Shown here in pieces: positions 55,297 to 64,000 of a stretch of 64,000 nt of DNA. Location: NCBI GenBank assembly GCA_963971405.1, contig OZ020487.1, forward strand, positions 42,505,039-42,569,038, given 5' to 3'. This DNA is from Psococerastis gibbosa. Taxonomy: Eukaryota > Arthropoda > Insecta > Psocodea > Psocidae. A model generated the notes under the pieces. The model was not told the origin of the DNA. It saw only the letters and a program-made list of their open reading frames with translations, and did not search any database. Numbering within the stretch: position 1 is the first letter of the stretch; each line of letters starts with the position of its first letter. The position numbers and the translations under genes are program-made.

Positions 55297-55989
55297 ATTA
55301 GTTATAAGTTAATGTACAGAACGCAGCGTATTTAGGCCTATACAAGAAAATTATGCATATTTATGCCACAATTTAATTACATGCTCTGCCATTGTTATTG
55401 TGTTGTAATACTAGTACTAGTATATTAGTACGCCCGCGTTGTAGCCTCTGCAATCGTCCCATCGATCAATTCCGTGCGTTGGGATAGGGAAAGTTAATTT
55501 AACCCTAGGGCAATTGTTTACCAGGGATCTACTCTATCTATCTCATATACTAATTGTTAAATAGGCATGAACGGGTTCAGGTCGCCCGTTCACTTGCACC
55601 GGTTCTTATTATATATGACAGAGCAAACGTTTTAAAGTGAAAAACAGCTGGAAAATGTGAATTAAAATTAGTGAAATAAAAGAAAAATTACTATTTTTAA
55701 GTTTGTTCCTATCTCTTGGAGTCATGTTGTACAGTGTATCAGAGTATATCGTCCAGAATAAAAAAAACAATAGGGAGCTTTAGTTAAAAGTCCGTTACGG
55801 CTTTTTGCGTTTTTTGCCTTTTGTTTCTGGTCATGTTTCAATTTGTGTAGAACGGATTGCGCGCTGGGAAAATCCGCGGTCTTTGCATCAGTAATTCTTT
55901 TTTACTATAGGCAATGTTTCATTGAAAGTTTTTCCCGATTTCCCTAAAATCCAAGTGCTAACGTTGATTTCAGCAATGATCCATCAGTT
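55297..55989. other. no recognised feature
   Basis: No gene. Confidence 0.4.
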
Positions 55990-56650
55990 CTTCGATGGCA
56001 TCGTAGTAGCTTGTTCGTACTTGTGCGAGTCTCTACACATCTGTCGTGACTCAACTCAGGTATTACCTATGTGGGCGACTGAAGATGTCAGGTGCTCCAG
56101 GCATCTGCCTGTGGGCACGGTATATTAATGTATAGTTGTTGGCACATTCTGTATCTATCTCATATATTGTAACACGCTGTATAGCTGTCAATGAATTGCT
56201 TTCTACCGTCTGTGCTAGAAGAGTGCTGAATTAGCAGCGCGCCTTCGGTACAGTCTGTGAAAGCCTGTTCATGTGACGTAGCCAGGCGAGGTTATAAATA
56301 TGAGTAGCGACAGAAAGTGCGGAGCTCTCAGAGCTCTCAGAGCAACCCTGCGGCCTGCAGACCATGACTGTCGTTCTTTGTCCAAGTGCTCGAGTGTACA
56401 ATATAATGTAAATCGGTGAGTGTCTTAATATATGTATTGTATATAATGTAAAACCTGTAAAACTACATTTACTACAATGGCCCCCATCCTTGCGAAGGTT
56501 AGGTGTGCTAGCCCCAACAGCGCTAGGGATTCTATAACCTAACAGTTGGTGGCAACGGTGGGATTTGCCACCTAATAGTACACCTAACAGTACACCTAAC
56601 AAAGAGGTATTCGGATTTTGGGTGTACATTCATTGAATTGTTTGTATGCG
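55990..56650 (+). mobile_element. SINE family H split by a solo LTR
   Basis: 55990-56085 gives the 5' part (cgatggcatcgtagtagc; gtacttgtgcgagtctctac; gggcgactgaaga). 56602-56650 resumes with aagaggtattcggat and tacattcattgaattgt. The LTR at 56086-56601 lies between them. Confidence 0.68.
56086..56601 (+). mobile_element. solo LTR with 4-bp target duplication
   Basis: 516 bp, starts TGTCAGGTG and ends CACCTAACA (short inverted repeat with one mismatch). AAGA precedes (56082-56085) and follows (56602-56605). TATA-like ttataaatatg at about 56293. Near the 3' end, ttggtggcaacggtgggat can pair with the nearby tgccacc. No internal retroviral-type region is present; it is a plain LTR remnant, presumably Ty3/gypsy-type from the 4-bp duplication. 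Confidence 0.65.
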
Positions 56651-57269
56651 AATGAATGTAGAATCTGAATTAATGAAGATTGCAGGATATTGAGACACCT
56701 ACATGCTGAACTATTTAACTTCTCAGTTCTCGGCGTTCACGAAGAATGAAACGGGCGAAGAAAAAATTTCAATAAAATTGGTGTAATAAGGGTTTACTTG
56801 CTTAAGTAAGAATCGTTTGCTCGACTTAAGCAAGTACGGGAATGAGGTAATAGTAGTGTAGCCCTTCGGGGTTAAAGATCACCTAATAATACCTTTTCAT
56901 TTCATTTTCATTCTATTTCATTTGTCATTTCAATACAGCCATCAATAATAAAATCAGTATGAAATCGATCACATATTCTCTTAAAACGACATCTTACACC
57001 ACGGATAATTCTCCCAATCGTGATTTGACGACGTCTTTTAATTCCATTGCAGCCAGCCATATGGCTAGCTGAAGACTTTTTGACGATTTCTCAACGATTT
57101 CCCCAGCTGGCGTGAATCCGACCGAGCGAAAATGTATGGTTTTCCCCTCGATCCGCCCTGAACACGCGTCAACGTCACAAAACCTTTGGAAGCCCGTTCA
57201 GAAATTCCCCTTTATTTGCACCAACTTATGACCAACCCATCTGTTCCAATGATAAATACCCCGAATACT
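56651..57269. other. LINE-type 3' end in reverse, otherwise nothing
   Basis: 56865-56930 (cttcggggttaaagatcacc … (ATTTC)n) corresponds to the 3' ends at 16618 and 17815. Confidence 0.45.
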
Positions 57270-57411
57270 CCGACATAACACAGCTTTATATGGTAGTTCT
57301 TTTTTTGTAAATGTCTGCCGCCAGTGGAACTCCCTAGATAAGGAAATTAGATAGCAGCCAAAGATTCGTGGGTTCAAAAGCCAGTTGCTGAAAAAATTGC
57401 TAGGAACAGAA
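57270..57411 (+). mobile_element. LINE remnant, last codons of ORF2
   Basis: LYGSSFFVNVCRQWNSLDKE, IR, stop, QPKIRGFKSQLLKKLLGTE. This is the 'r.wNsLd.ei…FK..L...l' terminal motif, with one in-frame stop. Confidence 0.6.
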
Positions 57412-58399
57412 TAGCTTTAGAATAAGAATACTGTCTAGATATTTATTGTGTGTCTTTAGGTTACTGTATGTCTTTTTACGTCACGTTACGTATAGAATAA
57501 GTTCTTTTTATGCATTGTTGGAATAACATTGTTTAAGTTAAGCGTATGTATTTTGGAAATTGCATTGTTCTAGGACGTGGGTTAGGCAGAAAAAGGCTTT
57601 CTAGTCTTAAGTCTCGCCCCGTAAATATAAGATGTTTATTATTATTACAAATTTCTTAGCGTCTGAAGCCGGCGTGGAAAGTCAGTGCGTACCGGGCCTT
57701 ATAAGAAGAGCAGATCGGAAAAAGCAACTTCGAGCCCTTCAAGAATAATTGGCCGTCATCAAATAAACTCTTTCGTGCGCAAAGTTTGGCTGAAAACAAC
57801 ATTAGAGACGGAACCCATGAATTTTATGTGTCATTCAATAAAACGCGAAACGGGTCGTTACTGACAGGAAACGCCGATCAGAAACCCCTTTTCCCGACGA
57901 AATTGTACCTATAAAATTGTTCTTATACGCTCGAAAACATGAGCAGGCCCTACCATAGCTGCTGGCAATATCATAACACCAAACTTCAAATTCAAGTCTT
58001 TTATCCCCCGAAATCTTACAAAAACTCTCATCAACCTGAAAAGTTTTGCTACTCGCGGGAGAGTATATTTAAAGAGTTGAAGGCGGGGGAGAGAGGGGAT
58101 GTTAGTAAAGACCTGGGTGAAATGATGGGGGAATTGCGGTACAAAATTACATGGAATCTCATTTACTGTAGAACTCAGTGTAATCTTTCACCTTTTCAAC
58201 ATGTCAGGGCTTTAAAAATGTATTTCAATCGGAACATAAACATTAAACTAATTGAATTTTACTTGAATGTGCCCAGTGTATCTTCACATTCCTATATTAG
58301 AATGGCTTCACTCATGAGCTACATGCTAAATTTTGTAGTACAAAGGAGTGAATTCAGCACTCGATTTTGAAAGAGATCAAGCCTTGAAGCAGCCACGTC
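57412..58399. other. no accepted gene
   Basis: 57939-58370 (plus) is open for 143 codons (CNLSPFQHVRALKMYFNRNI; MASLMSYMLNFVVQRSEF) but shows no domain or signal I recognise. Confidence 0.35.
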
Positions 58400-58503
58400 T
58401 CTCCCTATGCCGTCCGAAGCATGGCCAGAAAATGTAGCAAGTGTGAGACTCGAACCAACAACCTTTTGGGTGAAAGTCGGAGTCTGTAACACTACTCTAC
58501 ATT
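58400..58503 (-). mobile_element. SINE family B, tRNA-like head
   Basis: Minus strand: ctttcacccaaaaggttgtt and ggttcgagtctcacactt. Head only, 5' half of the element. Confidence 0.65.
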
Positions 58504-58930
58504 ACAATTATATACCATATTATAATGCCCGCAGCCTATTACAGTATATTGTGCTAGTGCTAACCCAGCTCCTGGAATTGGCTGGAATAGGCTTACCGTT
58601 CCGAATGGAAATCAAGTGGATAAAATTGGCGACCATTAAAAAGCTAGATGAATGCCTATAGAATGCTGAGCACGGCTGGTTGAGGATTTAAAGCCGAATT
58701 TAAACGGGGATCGGGGAATCACTCCCCTGAATTACTACTACCCCATTAAAACAAATCCCCTTACATATTTTTTGCTGTAGAATTTTCCGCCATTTTGGCG
58801 CTTTACATTACCTACTATACTAATATTATATAGTATTATAATTTTCCCAATCAATTCCCAGTCTTGATTTTCATTCTTTATTTTTATTATTACTAGAGAA
58901 TAATATTATTATTAATAGATAAGCTAATTA

Positions 58931-58934
<4 letters not shown>

Positions 58935-58966
<32 letters not shown>
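58935..58966. repeat. (GA)n microsatellite
   Basis: About 16 GA units, followed by imperfect GA-rich sequence to 59008. Confidence 0.92.
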
Positions 58967-58969
<3 letters not shown>

Positions 58970-59034
58970 TAGAGTGAGGGAGAGGAGAGGGAGAGAAAGG
59001 AGAGAGGGAATTATTATGCATATTTTTAAATAAT

Positions 59035-59262
59035 TTTTTTCCAACGTCTGCTTTCAGCATTTCTGCTTGAAGCCTGATGGGGGGAGTCTGTTCACTAACT
59101 TAAGGGTGCCTAAGTAATAATGATAAATAATATATACGTGTATTTAAAATGTGCAAACTCCTTCACATCGGGGAGAAGGGGAGTTGACTGACAGGGTGGA
59201 CCTCCTGATTATAATGGATTCCGAACCACTTGGGGAACACAGTAAAATCACACAATTAATTC
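59035..59262 (-). mobile_element. SINE family C, 3' half with small insertion
   Basis: aacgtctgctttcagcattt, gagtctgttcactaactta, atcggggagaaggggagttg, ccgaaccacttggggaacac. About 40 bp of AT-rich sequence (59112-59152) interrupts it. Confidence 0.68.
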
Positions 59263-59422
59263 GAACTATATATTTATATCTTCGAATATATATAAAATAT
59301 CAGTTTTTTCTTCAATCCTGCCTGATGACGTCATAAGGTCTACTTAGTTTTGCCCCCGCCATCATTCTAAAACTTTACGCCTCTGGGTAGCGTAGAGGAA
59401 AAGCAGGGTCTGCGGAATCTCC

Positions 59423-59965
59423 CTACACCTGATCGGCCATAGCCGAAAGGGATTTTTTATATATCATTTTTAGCTGACTTCTTTGAATACTCGCCACTCT
59501 GTCTAGAGATGTTTTTTGCGCTGTCCCCCATGCTATGACACAGTAACGAGTTATTGACTCACTAAGAGCTTTATAAACGATAATTAAATATTTTTCGCTT
59601 AAGGTTTTTGTGAGTGTAGAAAGAGCATAGGTACAAGATTTCAGACGGTTACATAGTAAGTTAATATGTTCTTTCCATTTTAATTGGTCATCGATTATTA
59701 AGCCTAAATATTTCTGTGACGTTACTTGAGGTAGTATTGAGTTGCACGAGCAGTACGATGTGGAGATGGCCTTATTTTGATTAAGGTGTAAGCATTGATT
59801 ATTATGGTATCTTATTTTAACTTCTGTTGCAACTGTATTAGGAGGACTGATAACCATAACATTTGTTTTACTTGCATTAATTACTAGCCCGGTGTCATGC
59901 ACCCATTGTTGGAATTTGAAGAACTCATCCTCAAGAATCTTTACTGCATCATCTAGAAGAGGAGA
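59423..59965 (-). mobile_element. LINE reverse transcriptase, C-terminal half
   Basis: Open from 59965: DDAVKILEDEFFKFQQWVHD, TGLVINASKTNVMVIS, QKYLGLIIDDQLKWKEHI, YKALSESITRYCVIAWG, ending ADQV. This is the RT thumb/connection region of a jockey/CR1-type LINE. Uninterrupted over ~180 codons, so fairly young. Its 5' end is cut by MITE E at 59966. Confidence 0.85.
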
Positions 59966-60181
59966 AGTTGTAGAATTTTTCAGGAGAGTAGATTTTCTGT
60001 TGAAAATTGCATAAAGTTTATAGCTAACCCTAGACTTCTCAGCGCTTCTGTGCGCAATCTGGCTGCATTTGTCACTTTATTTTACAACGTGCAGGTGGAC
60101 ATTACAATTTTCTGCAAGGTCGGATCAAAACCCCATTTTGTAAAAGAATGGAGTTGGCCACGTTTGTAACCAAGCTCCTCA
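59966..60181. mobile_element. MITE family E lacking its left inverted repeat
   Basis: Interior from agttgtagaatttttcagga and the complete right end gtttgtaaccaagctcctca. The left 30 bp are gone at the LINE junction. Confidence 0.65.
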
Positions 60182-61204
60182 GATAATAATAATAATAATA
60201 ATTCGTATATTTTTTTAACATTTCTACTATTGTAGGCCCCCTTAACCTAAAATGGGGTACCTACTACCTATTTTTGAATACAGTTATTACAGATTTTATG
60301 CAGGACTAGAATCAGAATACTCAGAATCAGAATCGGAATTATCAGAATAGTAATTAAGAATGTTTCTTTTATTCGTCCTTAGTACCACTCACCTACCATG
60401 CGTCCTAACGATATCTAACTATTTCAACTTTCACAATCTTTAATTAAATTTTTTAATTATTTGTTTCTTCCCCGGAAAGCAGACTTTCCTCTCCTTCAAT
60501 TGAAATTGCATGCAAAGTTTTCTAATAAGTTTCCGCTGCTTTTTTTCTCTGCGTTTCACCCCCCCCCCCCCCGCCAGTTCCATCCAATCTTAATTTTCAG
60601 ACACCGCAAATGTGTTCGACAGTTTTCCGACTTTTCAAACAAGAAAAAGGCCGTCTTCTGCAGACGTTTGCTCTTCTTTTAAAACTTCTTTTAATTACCA
60701 GAACCGAAACCTATATGTATGCCTTCAATTAGAAAAAAAATATAAGGAAATGAAGTTTTTCTGCAATTCAGTTTTTGCTTTTTTGGATTATGATATGCAA
60801 TAATGAAGCAGTGGAACCCAGTTTGATGGGCCGTGGTCGACTTGAAAGCGTACTTCAAAACGGTCGACATTTTCTTCAGGCAGACTTCAAAGATTGTATC
60901 TCAGATAGCCATATCACAGAATACATTTCTGTTTCAATTAAATAATTAAGAATGTTTAAAATGGTGCAGAAGATTTGGTTTTTGCAGCCAACGGCCATAT
61001 CAAGTTGAATCCGTCAGAAAAGAGTCTGTTGAATGAAGAACCAGTAGAACCCGAGTTGATGGGCCGTGGTCGAAATGATAGGGGGCTTCTAAACGGCCGT
61101 TTTCAATGAGAATCCGGAAATATGGAATACAGATCAACCTATTCTTAACACTATCAGCCCGGATTCATTTGACTACGGCCATAAAAGCTACAATATTGTC
61201 ATTA
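60182..61204. other. family G arm fragments, otherwise nothing
   Basis: 60190-60260 equals 22205-22310. 60800-60900 and 61030-61110 carry family G (gatgggccgtggtcga). C14 run near 60558-60571. Short frames here are not accepted. Confidence 0.4.
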
Positions 61205-61706
61205 GGCGTCAATTCCACCGGCGTGATTTGAGATTTTTTGTTTGTTTTGTTTTGAGGAGACTATTCTGTATATACTTAACTTATCAATTATAAATTAAGT
61301 TATAGCATGGTAGCAGGCATCAATAATAAGTCTCTACCATATTATAACTTAATTTATAATAGATAAGTTAAGTATATAAATAGCCGGCCGCCATACCAAG
61401 TTGAATCCAGCGAACCAGAGCAGGTTCAAAGATGCAGATAACTTGGTCGTGTGCACAGTGCCGGTAGGGAAACATGGTAGGACTTGTCCTGGTCACCTCC
61501 GAACTAATCGTGTCACTTCACTGTCTTTCCCAAGTGGTTCGGAATCCACTATAATCAGGAGGTCCAATGTCCTATGGGCCCACACCGTGGCCTGGGACTG
61601 TGTCCAAACATTCTATATAAGTATATACATAACAGTCTTCTTAAAACAAAACAAACAAAAAATCTCAAATCACAAATGAAGTAAATTCGTCGGTGGAATT
61701 GCCACC
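61205..61706. mobile_element. PIF/Harbinger-like fold-back element with a nested SINE C2
   Basis: Ends GGCGTCAATTCCACCGGCG and the complement of cgtcggtggaattgccacc, preceded by TTA (61202-61204), followed by TTC. The arms pair over gattttttgtttgttttg. Centre 61267-61378 is itself a palindrome around gcatggtagcaggcatc, a variant of the family core. A 210-bp SINE (61383-61592) sits inside. Confidence 0.68.
61383..61592 (+). mobile_element. SINE family C2
   Basis: Starts GCCGGCCGCCATACCAAGTT, close to the 5S rRNA start GCCAACGNCCATACCA. Same ends and length as 26997-27206. Contains gtggttcggaatccac. Confidence 0.7.
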
Positions 61707-62527
61707 TTCTACTATATATAATATATTGTACTATACGCTACTTGACAGTAGTAATAATAAAATATAAAATATACTAGTGTAGGTAGCCTATACCTGTAGG
61801 TTAACAGTAATAAATATAAGAAATATATAAAATGTTTAGGCTATTGCATGAACAAAAATGGTAAATGTTAAAAAATAAAAAAATAAATGAGAGTGTTTTT
61901 AGCTATAAATTATAAGAACCAAAACGCCGACAGACATATGAGTATCATGGAAATGACGTCACATTCCAGTCGTCGTTATTAGGGTTGGTGACCAGCTACC
62001 GCCCCGCGGTATCACAAATGGTGTCAGCGTCTGACTCCACGTGACCCGTTTTTTTTAACATTCAAACCCAAATTCATGGAAAACCATAAACTAAATAACT
62101 GTTAAAAAAAAATTTAATGGGTTAAAATGAATCTAGGGCTACTAATGCATTGACATGGACATTCAAAAATTGTCAAGTAGCCTACACTAACAAAACAGCA
62201 TCAGTTTATCGATACTAGGGTACAGTTTTGAAATGAAGACTTACAATACTCTAAAGCAGGGACGCCGACTTGGGGGGAGGGGCATGGTCCATCTTGCCCC
62301 GCAGACTAGTTTCTGCGGGGCAAACGCCCCCCCCCCCTCCCCAAGCAAAGAGCCCTTAGTGCAGTTTATTTATTTGTCTCCCTTAATATTTCAAACATTA
62401 AGATAAAAATAAATCACGTAATTTGGCATTTACGCTGCACCAAATTTTAGAAACTTTTTCGCACCAATTTTGTTCGTATAGCCAACTTTCGAATGATCTT
62501 TTCATTTTTTTCTGCATTATAGTTTGT
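61707..62527. other. transposon-end fragment, otherwise nothing
   Basis: 62258-62345 pairs cgacttggggggagggg with cccctccccaag, looking like a broken hAT-type end. The rest is AT-rich. Confidence 0.4.
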
Positions 62528-62735
62528 TAGACTTTTTGTTCTATTACTAAACCAACCTAGTGGAGTTAGGGCTATAAAGCCCTCTCTTACACTCAACTAG
62601 GAAGACCCAGGACCACCTGCTGTACATGCCCTCCGAAGCATAACCAGAAAATGTAGCAAGCGTGAGGCTCGAACTATCAACCATTCGTGGGAAAATCGGA
62701 GTCTGTACCACTACTCTACATGTTCAGACAAAATT
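62528..62735 (-). mobile_element. SINE family B, near full length
   Basis: Minus strand: catgtagagtagtggtacag, tggttgatagttcgagcctc, agtgtaagagagggcttta, taactccactaggttgg. 3' (AAAT) tail missing. Confidence 0.72.
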
Positions 62736-62784
62736 ATTAATACACGTACATTAGGCTGAATATCAAGGAGAACAATATACCTAG

Positions 62785-62885
62785 CGAAACCATTAAAATT
62801 AAATTACACAGAAGCAAAAATCCAACGCTATAATAACTCGTCCCAGTTACAAATTAGTTATAGGTAAATATACAGAACGCAGGGT
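62785..62885 (+). repeat. paralogous empty site of family D
   Basis: aacgctataataactcgtcc…agttacaa joins directly to attagttataggtaaatata and cagaacgcag. At 54437-55340 the same two halves are separated by 785 bp. Confidence 0.75.
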
Positions 62886-63124
62886 ACCTATATAGATAAT
62901 TAAGTGGTAAAAGTCCGTGGAAAAGCACAACGTGAGAAACAAAAATTCAGAATCCAAAAAATAAAATTTTTCTCATAAAACGCATGGTGAGTTCGGAGTG
63001 GAGAATGAGAAAATGCTAATGTGTGAATTGATAAGACAACAAAGGGAAAAAAGCCAGGGCTTAAGGCTGTGAATTTACTCGAACGTGCAAATTTTTTGAC
63101 ACTGGAAGCGTAACTTAACTTAAC

Positions 63125-64000
63125 TTTTTGCTTTCCAATTTATACGTAGTATAAGGAAAGCTTTGTGACGGTCGAAATTTTCGATTCCGAGATTTCAACG
63201 GATTTACACGTTTTGGGGTCCCAGGAACCCAAAAAAGTGTTTTTTACTAAATGTCTGTCTGTCGGTCTGTCTGTTCGTCGATTTCCGGGCAAACTACTCG
63301 GTGGATTTGAGTGAAATTTGGCATGTAGGTTTACAAAAATCATACCTCAGAATTTTTTTTTTTTTTTGGGCTAACTCAATTTGGGGGGGTTTTATTCTCA
63401 AAAAACTCCAAAAAAACGTCTAACCCAAAAAAGTGGTTTTTACGAAATGTCTGTCTGTCTGTCTGTTCGTTGGTTTCCGGGCAAACTACTCGGTCGATTT
63501 TGATGAAATTAATTCGGCATGTAGGTTCACAAAAATCATACCTCGGGACTATTTTTTTTTTTGGGCTAACTCAATTTGGGGGGGTTTTATTTTCAAAAAT
63601 CTTCAAAAAAACGTCTAAAAAAATTATTTCCCAAAAACGGCTTCAACGATTTCTTTCAAATTCACATATATTGTAGTTGTTGTTAATGTTGATAAAATGC
63701 GGGGGGGGGGCGCTTGCCCCTTGATAGTTTGCTTCGGGGGGTAAAAAAAATATGTAAATTTTAATGAAAAATGACTAAAAGATAATTTTTCTGCGAAACC
63801 TTTCTATCGATGATTTCTACCTTCAGGTATGTTTTAGGTGTTATATTGAGTAACGAAACCGCATTGGTTGCTTTCCCAAAAAATATTTGGCTTTGCACAA
63901 AAAATTATTTTTTGAAAAAATGTTAGAAAATTCGGGCTCAAATGCATTGTGTGCCCCGCAATTATTGCTGTGTGGTAATTAATGTGTTGGTCTGACCTTC
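63125..64000 (-). mobile_element. family D element, reverse copy with internal duplication
   Basis: Runs off the right edge. Colinear in reverse with 54580-55292. The segment 63215-63425 (with ctgtctgtcggtctgtctg; gggctaactcaatttgg) is repeated at 63427-63620, a tandem duplication of about 210 bp. Poly-T and poly-G runs break any frame. Confidence 0.7.

Noticed and set aside
57939-58370. 143-codon open frame, the longest unassigned plus-strand frame
   Set aside because: No recognisable motif, no support from neighbours, no conserved relative in the window. Kept as unassigned rather than called a gene.

Overview
This is a transposon-saturated, AT-rich eukaryotic nuclear window with one 200-base assembly gap (15818-16017). 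It comes from an arthropod, most likely an insect. The main evidence is three minus-strand exons that splice in phase into the two immunoglobulin domains of a Dpr (defective proboscis extension response) cell-surface protein, a family known mainly from insects. Nothing here fixes the order. The repeat load (hAT, PIF/Harbinger-like, LINE, Penelope, several SINE families) would suit a large-genome insect such as a hemipteran, but that is a guess.

Host genes. The dpr gene runs right to left. Exon 31194-31022 carries the first half of Ig1, exon 28849-28639 the second half of Ig1, and exon 21412-21110 carries Ig2. The exon phases (1-0, 0-1, 1-1) fit exactly. The signal-peptide exon and the C-terminal exon were not found. 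Both Ig1 exons have decayed partial copies beside them: one of the first-half exon (about 30829-30930) and at least four of the second-half exon (28895-29452). Inside the 7.2-kb dpr intron, on the same strand, lies a candidate two-exon gene (26490-26148 joined to 25133-24742). It would encode an unrecognised secreted cysteine-rich protein of about 244 residues, with a signal peptide at the start and a hydrophobic tail.

Region by region. 1-20 kb: a hAT 3' end with a G-rich tandem repeat, a 5S-rRNA-like SINE inserted in a palindromic element, several MITEs, a hAT element with a perfect 8-bp duplication, tRNA-derived SINEs and a Penelope-like element with a GIY-YIG domain (18263-19063). 20-31.2 kb: the dpr gene and the nested candidate gene, among LINE, hAT, SINE and LTR-like pieces. 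31.2-64 kb: no convincing host gene. It holds LINE reverse-transcriptase remnants, fold-back elements, a 380-bp tandem duplication, a large inverted repeat, a solo LTR that split a SINE, and two long copies of an unclassified element of about 0.8 kb that flank the last 10 kb in opposite orientation.

The most striking repeat observation is a PIF/Harbinger-like fold-back family with 3-bp TWA target duplications. All members share the same ends and a similar central motif, but the palindromic arm sequence between them differs from copy to copy.
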